NCBI RefSeq assembly: GCF_003247215.1
Contig: NZ_QKAP01000092.1
Coordinates: 1 to 64,000 of the forward strand
Origin: Malonomonas rubra
GTDB lineage: Bacteria > Desulfobacterota > Desulfuromonadia > Desulfuromonadales > Geopsychrobacteraceae
Length of the DNA stretch: 64,000 bases
Direction: 5' to 3'
Below the pieces are notes generated by a model, which saw nothing but the letters and a program-made list of their open reading frames with translations, made no database searches and was not told the origin of the DNA. Both the position numbers and the translations under genes were made by a program. Position 1 is the first letter of the stretch. Every line of letters begins with the position of its first letter. Positions 53,148 to 62,564 of the stretch are shown piece after piece.

Positions 53148-54907
53148 GCCTTATCGGTTTTACGTTTTTTGCCACCACGGCGCTGTAGAGGACTTTTCCC
53201 GGGTGATTTCTTGCGGCCTAAGGTCCCCTTGCCAAAGGCCTTACGCTCTTTTCTTTTGTCCCAACGCGGCTGTTTTTCACCACTGTCAACACTGATCTGC
53301 AGTTGTTCGTCACAGACCCAGACAGTTTTCAGCTTGTGTAGCTGTTCTGCCGGAAGATCTTTCGGCAGGTCGATCAGGCTGAATTGGTCAAACAGTCGAA
53401 TTCGGCCGATGTTGCGGCTGTTGAGCTTCGCTTCGTTGCTAATTGCACCGACAATGTTGCCCGGTTCGACACCGTGTGCCCGGCCGACCTCGATACGATA
53501 AGTCTGCATTTCGCTATCCAGTTTCCGGGCAGGGCGCTTTTGTGTGTTCGGCTCTGGTTTTTCAGGCGGTAGTTCTTCAGCAAACCTTTCTTCCGGTTGC
53601 AGGGGGCGTTCTTTCTGCAGCAGGTAGGAGAGGGTGGCTGCTATTTTCCGATGACCAACCTCATATTCACTCTGGTACTGGTCAATCAGTTCTTCGAAGA
53701 ATTCAAGATCTTGGGATTCCATCGCCCGAGCGATCTGTTCTTTGAATAGGCCGATCCGCCGATCTGTGATGTCTTTGCGGCTCGGCAGAGCCATCGCCTT
53801 GATAGGCTGCCGGGTCGCACGTTCAATGGCCGCTAGCATCCTTTTTTCCCGAGGTGCGACAAATAGGATCGCTTTTCCTTCTCGTCCGGCGCGACCGGTT
53901 CTGCCGATGCGATGGATATAGGCTTCAATGTCATGTGGAATGTCGTAATTTACTACATGGGTGATACGTGGCACATCGAGGCCGCGGGCAGCGACATCGG
54001 TTGCAACGACGATATCGAGCGAACCGTCCTTGAGCCGATCGATTGTTTTCTCGCGCAGCATCTGGGTCATATCCCCATTCAGCGCTGCACTTGAGAATCC
54101 CCTTGCCTCCAGTTTTTCCGCCAGTTCGACAGTCGCTAGCTTAGTGCGAACGAAGATGATCATCGCCTCGATCTCTTCCGCTTCTAGAATCCGGGTCAAA
54201 GCATCAAGTTTATGTAACCCCTTTACCTGCCAGAAATGCTGACTGATTTTCTCCACTGTGGAGGTTTTGCTTTTGATACGGATTTCGACCGGATTCTGCA
54301 AATGCTTGCGAGCGACTTCCAAAACTTCTTTGGGCATCGTGGCTGAAAAAAGAGCTGTTTGTCTTTCATGGGGGGCGAATTGGAGAATCTGTTCGACCTC
54401 TTCGATAAATCCCATTTTCAGCATTTCATCTGCTTCGTCGATGACAACCGCAGAAAGCTCATCCAGTTTCAACGTGCCACGATTGAGGTGATCCTGGACA
54501 CGTCCCGGAGTACCGACGACTACTTGTACTCCTCTCGCCAACTGTCGGAGTTGTTGCGTGTAGTTCTGGCCACCGTAGACAGGTAGTACATGAAAATTTT
54601 TCAGGTGACGGGCGTAGGTCTGCATTGCTTCCGCAACTTGCAGGGCAAGTTCACGGGTCGGTGTCAAAACTAGCACCTGAGGCGCCTTTAATTTCGGTTT
54701 GATGCGACTGAGCAGTGGCAGAGAAAAGGCTGCCGTTTTGCCGGTTCCGGTCTGTGCCTGGCCAAGAAGGTCGCGCCCCTCCAGTAGGGGGGGGATACTT
54801 TGTGCTTGAATCGGCGAAGGGGTTTCATAGCCGACTTCGTGAATAACCTTAAAGATGGCAGGCGCCAGGTTCAGGTCTGCAAATGATGCTGCAATAGTTT
54901 CGCTCAT
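53144..54907 (-). CDS. DEAD-box RNA helicase (DeaD/CsdA-like)
   Basis: QTGTGKTAAF; VIDEADEM; SATMP; HRIGRTGRAGREG; DbpA-like RNA-binding domain and basic tail. Confidence 0.94.
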   Translation of the reverse strand: MSETIAASFADLNLAPAIFKVIHEVGYETPSPIQAQSIPPLLEGRDLLGQAQTGTGKTAAFSLPLLSRIKPKLKAPQVLVLTPTRELALQVAEAMQTYARHLKNFHVLPVYGGQNYTQQLRQLARGVQVVVGTPGRVQDHLNRGTLKLDELSAVVIDEADEMLKMGFIEEVEQILQFAPHERQTALFSATMPKEVLEVARKHLQNPVEIRIKSKTSTVEKISQHFWQVKGLHKLDALTRILEAEEIEAMIIFVRTKLATVELAEKLEARGFSSAALNGDMTQMLREKTIDRLKDGSLDIVVATDVAARGLDVPRITHVVNYDIPHDIEAYIHRIGRTGRAGREGKAILFVAPREKRMLAAIERATRQPIKAMALPSRKDITDRRIGLFKEQIARAMESQDLEFFEELIDQYQSEYEVGHRKIAATLSYLLQKERPLQPEERFAEELPPEKPEPNTQKRPARKLDSEMQTYRIEVGRAHGVEPGNIVGAISNEAKLNSRNIGRIRLFDQFSLIDLPKDLPAEQLHKLKTVWVCDEQLQISVDSGEKQPRWDKRKERKAFGKGTLGRKKSPGKSPLQRRGGKKRKTDKA

Positions 54908-55086
54908 AATGCCTAACCGGATGAGAGTGCGTAATTTTTACAATAATTCAGCAAAAGATGCGAACACTACCTCATATCGGCAGTAAGTGCTAGTCTTTTT
55001 CATCATGAATTTGATTTAGGGGTTATGGTAAAGGCCTCGATAGTTAAGATTATTCTAGGACTATCCTTTTTACAAGGGGATATGGG

Positions 55087-55269
55087 ATGGGTGAGGAGTT
55101 GAAGCAGGAAATTTCACTCGAAAGCGGAACCAATGAAATGGAGATCATCGAGTTTTACGTTGGAACCAAACCTCTTGGCAATAATGTACGGAAGCGAAAA
55201 AAGATTATCTTTTAGAATGAATCGGCATTGACGGTCATTCCTGAATGTGATCCGGCAATGACGTCCTGA
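55087..55269 (+). pseudogene. CheW/CheV N-terminal remnant with in-frame stop
   Basis: MGEELKQEISLESGTNEMEIIEFYVGTKPLGNNVRKRKKIIF* NESALTVIPECDPAMTS*; resembles CheW/CheV ...LESGTNELEIVEF.IG...GINVAKVREII....LTPIP..HP.V.G. Same frame continues past the TAG at 55213. Confidence 0.7.
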
Positions 55270-55270
55270 A

Positions 55271-55290
55271 GCCAAGAAATATTTCTTGGC
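55271..55290. repeat. perfect 20-bp palindrome
   Basis: GCCAAGAAATATTTCTTGGC. Confidence 0.85.
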
Positions 55291-55291
55291 T

Positions 55292-55325
55292 AAGGCTCCT
55301 TACAAGGGGAGCCTTTGTTGTTTTG
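55292..55325 (+). terminator. rho-independent terminator-like hairpin
   Basis: AAGGCTCC-ttacaagg-GGAGCCTT then TGTTGTTTT. Confidence 0.75.
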
Positions 55326-55668
55326 CGACTGCTAGATAGATTTCCAGCCAATGCAAAACACCTGCAATCCACGTAAGGACGCTGGTATTTTACTGTGTCG
55401 CTTAAAAATCAACAGGTGGAGCAACCCCCGGCCATTCCATCGCAGGGGGTCGCCTATGAATGTCTAGGCCGATCTAGAACGGTTCGGTTTTATGTGTCGG
55501 TAAAAAGGAGTGAAGAACTGATAAGCTGTATCTTGCCATGTTGGCCACATGACTTGTTCAGAAATGCGGATTTCTTTCAAGTCTATCGTGGAGACCAACA
55601 TAGTATTTTGTGTTGGAGTTGGCTCTAAAAACAAAGGCCGGATTTTCCAATGATTTTTCAGGTGTTGA

Positions 55669-56022
55669 TTATTTATTTTTGAACTGCTCGCCCAGCCCCG
55701 CAAAGGGGGAATGTTTTAACTCAGGGCGGGCACTTTCCTGTACCCCGGCCAAGCGCTCTTCTTGAACGCCGCGGGTATGCTCATGGTCGTGACAGTAGAT
55801 GCAGAGCAATTCCCAGTTACTGCCGTCCGGCGGATTGTTGTCATGGTTGTGGTCCTTGTGATGAACGGTCAACTCGCGCAGTTGTTTGCCGGAAAACTCC
55901 CGCGTACATCGAGCACAGACGTGCGGGAACAATTTTAACGCCTGTTCCCGATAACCGGATTGCCGTTCTTGTTCTTCCTGGCGCATCCGGGCGACCATTT
56001 CTTTGCGTTGTCGATCATCCAT
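55669..56022 (-). CDS. YajD family HNH nuclease
   Basis: VCARCTREFSGKQLRELTVHHKDHNHDNNPPDGSNWELLCIYCHDHEHTR. Confidence 0.92.
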   Translation of the reverse strand: MDDRQRKEMVARMRQEEQERQSGYREQALKLFPHVCARCTREFSGKQLRELTVHHKDHNHDNNPPDGSNWELLCIYCHDHEHTRGVQEERLAGVQESARPELKHSPFAGLGEQFKNK

Positions 56023-58525
56023 TGCTTCTATCTTTAGCCGGGAATTTCAACAGCAACAGTGCCAGCAACGTAAGGTTGGCGAACATGGCAACTAGCATGG
56101 CCATCCCAGTGAACAGTCCGAAGTAGATAGTCGGGATGAAACTCGACAAGCCAAGGATCGAAAAGCCGATAATGATGGTGATCGAGGTGTAGTACATGGC
56201 CCGACCAACCGAATGGTGGCAGCGCTTCATGGCCGCTAGGTAATCTCCATCGACAGCCATTTCCTCGGTGAAGCGGTGTACGTAGTGGATGGTGTCGTCA
56301 ACCGCAATGCCGATGGTGATGGCGGCGATGGTGATGGTCATGATGTCGAGTGGGATGTGGAGCAGACCCATCAGGCCGAGTACCATCCCGGCGGAAATCA
56401 GGTTGGGGATGATGGCAATAATTGCCAGACGCAGCGAATGGAACTGCAGCATGAACATGATCATGATGACGAAAAAGACTACGCCGATAGTCATGATCTG
56501 CGAACTGAACAGGCTCTGCAGGACGTTGTTATAGAGCACGAACATGCCGGTCAGGTGCACCTGCTCGTCTTTCAGGCCAAGCTTTTCAGTCAGGTTAAGA
56601 CGGATTTTTTCCAGCAGTTTGTTACGCTGCAGATTCGGGTCTGAATCGATCACCCGTAAGGAGAACCTTACCTGATTGCCATCCTCCGACATGTAGGGGT
56701 GGAAAAGGGCATCAGCGATCGCCTTCGGCAGTTTTTTATGGATGACCGCCAGAGAAATGTTGTCGAGCGGCTTGTCCTCATTGACTATCTGCATCATTTC
56801 CATGGTGGTGGCCATCGACAATACCTTGCCGGTTTCCGGAAGTGCGTTCAAATAATTATGGATCTTTTCCAATGTATTAATTCGGTAGCTGTTGTACCAG
56901 TAGCTGCTGCCAGATAAACCGGCATCCGCCTGATCCTCACCGAAGAAATCGTCCGCAAACGGATCTTCTTCCGCCGCCTGTTTCTCCGCCTTTTGGGCAG
57001 CAAGAAACCCGGGGTCAGCATCAATAATGACATCGAGCGGTGTGGTCCCACCGAGCTGCTGGTCGATCAGCTCCATCCCTTGGTAGATTTCTGTGCTTGG
57101 TTTGAAATAGTCGATAAAGCGGTTTTCTACCGTAAGCTTTGAAATGCCGACGACGCTGAGAATAGCGATGCCAAGGAAAATGCTGGCAGTCAAACCGCTG
57201 CGATATTCAACCAAGTACGCGCAGGCGGCGGTGATCTTTCCGGTAATATCGTGGCGTGGGGTGAAATGGTTCGGTTTTTTAAACAGCATCAGGCCGGCGG
57301 GGAAGAGGGCAAAGGAGAGCAGGAGCGCGAAGGTGATGCCTATCGCCATCATCCAGCCGAAATCTATGACCGGGCGAATATCGCTGGTCAGCAGCGAGAC
57401 GAAGGCGACGATGGTGGTCAGGGCGGTGTAGATGCTCGGTACCGCTTTGGTGCGCACCATCTCCCGAACCATGGTCAATTGGTCGGCGTTTGGGATTTCC
57501 TCGAATAGCTCGTTGTAGCGGACAATCAGGTGGACGCAGAGCGACAGGGTGATAATCAACAGCAACGAGGTGAAGTTGGAGGAAACCACGGTGACTTTCC
57601 ATTCGATCCAGCCGAGAAAGCCGAACATAAACAGCACCGAAACGGCACAGCAGAGCATCGGCAGGATAACCCAACGGGGCTTGCGGAAGATCAGGATCAG
57701 CATCGAGACCAGAAACACCAGCACGCCAATACCGAACGAAGCCAGGTCGTGGCGGATAAAGTCGATCATGTCTGAGACGATCATCGGCACGCCACCCAGA
57801 TGCAGATTGGCCTTGTCACGGTGCTTGGCCATAATAGTGCGCACGACGGCAATGTCGTGTGCCTCCTGATCTGCCAACTGGGCACTGTAATTATCAAAAG
57901 CTTTTACCGCCTTTTCCAGTTGACGATTTTCTTCCTCCGTCAGGGGTTGTGTCAGCATTTTTTCCCGCAGGGAGTTGCGCTTTCCAAGAAGCTGATGATA
58001 GGTCTCATCTCGTTTGAAAATGACCTGCAGCGCCGTAGTTTTGGCGTCAGGGCTGACCAGCAGGTTGCTGTAAAATGGGCTGGTGGCAAACTCATTGCGG
58101 GCCAGATCGATATTGATATCTGGGGACTCCAAGGTTTTGACACCGTTACTTAGATCTCCCAGTGACAATCGGGGACTTTCGATCAAGGGAACATCGAGGA
58201 TACTGAAAACGGTTGCAACCCGTTCGATCTGCAGCAGACTGTTACGCAGCTTCCGCAAGTCATTAAGGGTATCAGTCGCGTAAAGATCAGCTTTTGGCGT
58301 GTAGGTGATGACAAGAAAGTCGTCTGAGCCGTATTTGGCGCTGATCGAACGGTAGTACTTCAGATCCTGATCGTTTTCCAGCAGTAAAGAATCGGCTGAT
58401 GCATCGAGGCGGAAGTTTCGGCTGTATGAACCGACCATCGCTACCAGCAGTAGCATGATTAAAATCGTGATAACTGGATGCTTGAGGACCAGACGCTCGT
58501 AGAATTTGAGGATTGCTTCGTACAT
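56015..58525 (-). CDS. RND/MMPL superfamily exporter
   Basis: Two RND halves, 12 predicted TM helices, ITIAAITIGIAVDDTIHYVHRFTEE. Confidence 0.92.
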   Translation of the reverse strand: MYEAILKFYERLVLKHPVITILIMLLLVAMVGSYSRNFRLDASADSLLLENDQDLKYYRSISAKYGSDDFLVITYTPKADLYATDTLNDLRKLRNSLLQIERVATVFSILDVPLIESPRLSLGDLSNGVKTLESPDINIDLARNEFATSPFYSNLLVSPDAKTTALQVIFKRDETYHQLLGKRNSLREKMLTQPLTEEENRQLEKAVKAFDNYSAQLADQEAHDIAVVRTIMAKHRDKANLHLGGVPMIVSDMIDFIRHDLASFGIGVLVFLVSMLILIFRKPRWVILPMLCCAVSVLFMFGFLGWIEWKVTVVSSNFTSLLLIITLSLCVHLIVRYNELFEEIPNADQLTMVREMVRTKAVPSIYTALTTIVAFVSLLTSDIRPVIDFGWMMAIGITFALLLSFALFPAGLMLFKKPNHFTPRHDITGKITAACAYLVEYRSGLTASIFLGIAILSVVGISKLTVENRFIDYFKPSTEIYQGMELIDQQLGGTTPLDVIIDADPGFLAAQKAEKQAAEEDPFADDFFGEDQADAGLSGSSYWYNSYRINTLEKIHNYLNALPETGKVLSMATTMEMMQIVNEDKPLDNISLAVIHKKLPKAIADALFHPYMSEDGNQVRFSLRVIDSDPNLQRNKLLEKIRLNLTEKLGLKDEQVHLTGMFVLYNNVLQSLFSSQIMTIGVVFFVIMIMFMLQFHSLRLAIIAIIPNLISAGMVLGLMGLLHIPLDIMTITIAAITIGIAVDDTIHYVHRFTEEMAVDGDYLAAMKRCHHSVGRAMYYTSITIIIGFSILGLSSFIPTIYFGLFTGMAMLVAMFANLTLLALLLLKFPAKDRSNG

Positions 58526-58800
58526 GGATGCCCTTTGCCTGAGATGTTAACCACAACAAACTTTGAATTATAACTTTGATGCCGGCTCATGGAAATGACT
58601 GTTTTTTCTTTGGACGCTTTTTTGTAACCAGTCGATAACAACGATACCTGATGCTAACAGTATGCAACGTTTTTCTTAATGAATTCAAAGTTTATGGATA
58701 ATGGATGAAGGGGATTGGATTGTACCATGTTGAAGCCTGATACTTGTACAATTCCTGATAGTATTGAGGGTAATCATCCCTGCTGGATAATGGATCTTCT

Positions 58801-61620
58801 ATGAGTGGGCAACAACAGTCAGAGCGAGATCTGCACGATTTGCTGGATATCATACAGCAACTCAGCATGCAGTTACATCCTGACCAGTCGCAACGGACTG
58901 TTGCAAATCTTGATAGCTCACTCGATAAAGACCTGGGGCTTGACAGCTTGGGAAGGATGGAACTGCTGCAAAGGCTCGAAAATCACTTTCAAGTCAGTTT
59001 GTCAGAACAGGTCTTTATCGATGCCGAAAAGGTTTCCGATCTCTGGATGGCTGTGACTAAGTCTTCGCCTGCTGGAGATTCTGGAGTGGCTGGGAAACTG
59101 GATCATAGAGTGTTCTCTGTCACAGGTGAGGATGTTGGTGTTCCGTACAGCGCCGAGACACTGACGGAAGTTTTGAGCTGGCACAATGACAGGCATCCCA
59201 ACCGTACTCATGTCTATTTTTATGCTGATCAAGACGAAGCTGAAGAGCTGACCTATCGTCAATTGTACAATGGTGCAATTCGAGTAGCCTCAGGGTTGCA
59301 TAGGCATGGTTTAAATGTTGGTGATCCTGTAGCGATTATGCTGCCAAGCTCAGCCGACTATTTCTTTGCTTTTTTCGGTATATTAATGGCCGGTGGGGTT
59401 CCGGTACCTATTTATCCGCCGGCACGAAAATCTCAGATGGAGGAGCACTTACGCAGACAACAGGTAATTCTAGACAACTGCGCAGCGAAGTTGATGATCG
59501 GCATGCCGGAAACGCTGCTTTTTAATCGCCTTTTACAAGCCAGTTTGTCTGAGTTGATGGAGGTCTTGACGGTTTCGGAACTTCAGGAATCTGCAACATC
59601 AGGTTTTGTCTTGCAAATTCTCCAGCCAACCGACACCGCATTTTTGCAATATACTTCCGGATCGACCGGCAACCCGAAGGGAGTCGTGTTGAGCCATGCA
59701 AACCTACTGGCCAATATCAGGGCAATGGGGGGTGCGATCAAGGTCGATGAAAAAGACATTATCGTCAGTTGGTTGCCTCTCTATCACGACATGGGGTTAA
59801 TCGGCTGTTGGCTTTCCTGCCTATATTTCGCTGCCCCGCTAGTCTTGATGTCGCCGTTCGACTTTCTCTCTCGGCCATTGCGTTGGCTGCAGGCGATTCA
59901 CCGTTTCCGCGCCACCATATCGGCAGCACCGAATTTTGCCTATGAAATTTGTCTGGCCCGGCTCTCCGAAAAACAACTTATGGGCCTCGACTTATCTTCC
60001 TGGCGTTGTGCATTCAACGGCGCTGAAGCTGTCAGTGCCGATAGTGTGGAACGGTTTGTGAAACGCTTTTCCGCATATCGGTTCCATCACGAAGCGATGA
60101 TGCCGGTTTACGGTATGGCTGAATGTTCGGTCGGGCTGGCTTTCCCGCCGCTTGGGAGAGGGCCGGTAATTGATTTGATCAACCGTGAAATATTTACCCG
60201 TTCCGGGCAGGCAAGGCTTGCCGCTGAGGACGAAAAAAATCCATTGCAGTTTGTTGCTTGTGGGCAACCGCTCTATGACCATGAAATTCGTATTGTTGAC
60301 CGACAGGGGCGTGAACTCCCAGAGTGCCAAGAAGGGCGCATCCAGTTTCGCGGTCCTTCTACTTGCAGCGGTTATTACCGCAGTCCGGAAAAGACAGCCC
60401 AGCTGTTCGATGGTGATTGGTTGGATTCGGGTGATCTCGGCTATATACGCTCGGGGGATGTATTTATAACTGGGCGTTGTAAGGATCAGATTATCATTGC
60501 CGGACGTAATATCTATCCGCAGGAACTGGAAGAAGCGGTCGCTAAGATTAAAGGAGTGCGCAAAGGCAATGTAGTGGTCTTTGGTTCCTCCGATCCGAAA
60601 ACTGGGACCGAAAGACTGGTAGTGCTGGCGGAAACCCGAGAAACAAATACGAAGGTATTGGGTCAGATACGCACTGCTATTACAAAACTGTCCTTCGATC
60701 TTCTCGGGGTGCCTTTGCATGAAATTGTCCTTGCTCCACCGCAGACAGTACCCAAAACATCAAGTGGAAAAATCCGTCGTGCGGCTACTCGTGAATTCTA
60801 TGAAAAGGGATTGCTTGTTCAATCGCTGAAACCCTGGAAACTGTATTTTCATATTGTGATGCTCGGCGGAACCGGTCTTTGGCGCAGAACTTGGCGGTAT
60901 TTTGGACAAATCACTTTTGCCGGTTGGAGCTGGGGGGTCTTTTGTTTGCTTTCGCTATTGCTCTATCTTTCACTGATTTTGTTGCCGAAGTTCAGTTGGC
61001 GCTGGGCGGCGATGCGCTTAGCTGTTAATGGCTTGCGTTACCTCACTATGGCGTCAGTGACGGTAGAAGGGAAGAATAACTTGCCGAAAGTTCCTTGCGT
61101 CATAGTTGCCAATCATGCCAGCTACCTGGATGGTTTCGCTCTGGTCGCTTGTTTGCCTAAGCATCTGGTGTTTGTAGCCAAGCGGGAATTGTCGAAAAAT
61201 ACTTTGCTGCGACTGCCTTTTTTACGGCTTAGGGCCGAATTTGTTGAGCGATTCGACCGACAGCAAGGACTTAAGGATGCTCGAAGGTTGGGGCAGCGTG
61301 CCAAAGGAGGAGAGTCGTTGATGTTTTTCCCGGAGGGCACCTTTACTCGACAGCCAGGGTTGCAGGAATTTTACATGGGAGCTTTCGTGATCGCCGCTGA
61401 AGCTGATCTGCCGGTGGTGCCGATTGCAATCCGCGGAACCCGTTCGATTTTGCGCGGTTCGGATAAGTTCCCCCATCGTGGGACGATCTGTGTCACTATC
61501 GGTGAACCGATAAGCCCAAATGCAGCAAACAGGTCAAACTGGCAAAAGGCACTTTTCCTGCGTGAGCGCAGTCGGCGTTTTATCGCTCAAAATTGCGGTG
61601 AACCGGATCTAGTCCGCTAG
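58801..61620 (+). CDS. ACP / fatty acyl-AMP ligase (FAAL-like) / PlsC acyltransferase fusion
   Basis: ACP motif LGLDSLGRMEL; AMP-binding YTSGSTGNPKGVVLSH and FAAL-type SWLPLYHDMGLIG; PlsC motifs NHASYLDGF and FFPEGTF. Confidence 0.93.
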   Translation: MSGQQQSERDLHDLLDIIQQLSMQLHPDQSQRTVANLDSSLDKDLGLDSLGRMELLQRLENHFQVSLSEQVFIDAEKVSDLWMAVTKSSPAGDSGVAGKLDHRVFSVTGEDVGVPYSAETLTEVLSWHNDRHPNRTHVYFYADQDEAEELTYRQLYNGAIRVASGLHRHGLNVGDPVAIMLPSSADYFFAFFGILMAGGVPVPIYPPARKSQMEEHLRRQQVILDNCAAKLMIGMPETLLFNRLLQASLSELMEVLTVSELQESATSGFVLQILQPTDTAFLQYTSGSTGNPKGVVLSHANLLANIRAMGGAIKVDEKDIIVSWLPLYHDMGLIGCWLSCLYFAAPLVLMSPFDFLSRPLRWLQAIHRFRATISAAPNFAYEICLARLSEKQLMGLDLSSWRCAFNGAEAVSADSVERFVKRFSAYRFHHEAMMPVYGMAECSVGLAFPPLGRGPVIDLINREIFTRSGQARLAAEDEKNPLQFVACGQPLYDHEIRIVDRQGRELPECQEGRIQFRGPSTCSGYYRSPEKTAQLFDGDWLDSGDLGYIRSGDVFITGRCKDQIIIAGRNIYPQELEEAVAKIKGVRKGNVVVFGSSDPKTGTERLVVLAETRETNTKVLGQIRTAITKLSFDLLGVPLHEIVLAPPQTVPKTSSGKIRRAATREFYEKGLLVQSLKPWKLYFHIVMLGGTGLWRRTWRYFGQITFAGWSWGVFCLLSLLLYLSLILLPKFSWRWAAMRLAVNGLRYLTMASVTVEGKNNLPKVPCVIVANHASYLDGFALVACLPKHLVFVAKRELSKNTLLRLPFLRLRAEFVERFDRQQGLKDARRLGQRAKGGESLMFFPEGTFTRQPGLQEFYMGAFVIAAEADLPVVPIAIRGTRSILRGSDKFPHRGTICVTIGEPISPNAANRSNWQKALFLRERSRRFIAQNCGEPDLVR

Positions 61621-61623
61621 CCC

Positions 61624-61650
61624 GAATAGAGAGATACTGTCACTCTATTC
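61624..61650 (+). terminator. hairpin directly after the FAAL fusion gene (weak T-tract)
   Basis: GAATAGAG-agatactgtca-CTCTATTC. Confidence 0.45.
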
Positions 61651-62266
61651 CTTCAAGAAAATTATTTGATTCGTTCCGACATCAGTTTGTTAATTTACCA
61701 ATAATTTTCAGCATAAGCCTCTTTGTTAAGGCGTTCATTGCCTTGGTATGGAACGTTTTTGCCACGCATTTCGTTTCGTCCTTCAAAAATCCATCCGCTA
61801 TTTCGCTTAAAGAAGAGAACCTGTTTGCTGACCAGTAACTATGGAATCCTGTCCTTGTCGACTGTAAGTTCTTGACCATCTTTTAGCACCACAGGAATGT
61901 ATATCCTAGGACTCCTATCTCATTGAGGTTTTTTACTTCAGTGGTCTTTGGATGAATCAGACTGTCTTGAAGGAGAGGCTATCATTCGGACGAAGCTCTC
62001 ATTGTAAGCTCTAATGCAATTTACAAAGAAAACCATCTGCAGAAGGTAGCGAGTCGAAGCAGGGCAAAGTTGTTTGCCTAAAATTACGATATTTTTAATA
62101 TGAAAGGATGTTGTTCAACGTGAGCTTGTTGTATTTGTAAAGCATATCATTGGTGAATGGATAAGTATAAGAAAAATAATACCAATTTGTTGACTTGGCG
62201 AGAGGGGAGAAGCTAAAATTTAGTATATAGGTAGGGAAAGTGAAAAATCATTACGCTAAAACTGTG

Positions 62267-62282
62267 CGACAATTGTCGACAA
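62267..62282. promoter_or_regulatory. overlapping palindromes upstream of a small ORF; possible operator
   Basis: CGACAATTGTCG (62267-62278) overlapping TTGTCGACAA (62273-62282), 19 bp upstream of ATG 62301. Confidence 0.35.
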
Positions 62283-62300
62283 GTCAATGCAGAGGACGCT

Positions 62301-62435
62301 ATGGCTAAAATTCGAGAAAAGTATGAAGATGAAACCGAAAAAAGGATGTGTAGTTTTGCATGTAAATTGTTGATTTTCGCTCTGTTGACAGCTGCGCTGT
62401 TCGTCGGCTATTCATTCAGTGTTTTGATTGGTTAG
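62301..62435 (+). CDS. 44-aa small single-TM protein
   Basis: MAKIREKYEDETEKRMCSFACKLLIFALLTAALFVGYSFSVLIG*; AGAGGAC SD-like sequence; below ORF-track cutoff. Confidence 0.5.
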   Translation: MAKIREKYEDETEKRMCSFACKLLIFALLTAALFVGYSFSVLIG

Positions 62436-62504
62436 CTTTAGATCGCTTGCATCAGTTTAGAGAATTATCGTTCGGCGACAACAGGTTGGAATGTCATGGC
62501 TTGC

Positions 62505-62545
62505 CCCAAAGGCCCCACGCAATGTATTTGCGTGGGGCCTTTGGG
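62505..62545 (-). terminator. long perfect hairpin downstream of fumarase
   Basis: CCCAAAGGCCCCACGCAA-tgtat-TTGCGTGGGGCCTTTGGG, 18-bp perfect stem. Confidence 0.8.
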
Positions 62546-62564
62546 TTACAAACGCTTATCAAAT

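Noticed and set aside
55395-55628. 77-aa plus ORF
   Set aside because: No domain, weak start context; kept only as unexplained intergenic sequence.
59992-60720. 242-aa minus ORF
   Set aside because: Antisense to the FAAL domain; no recognisable motifs.
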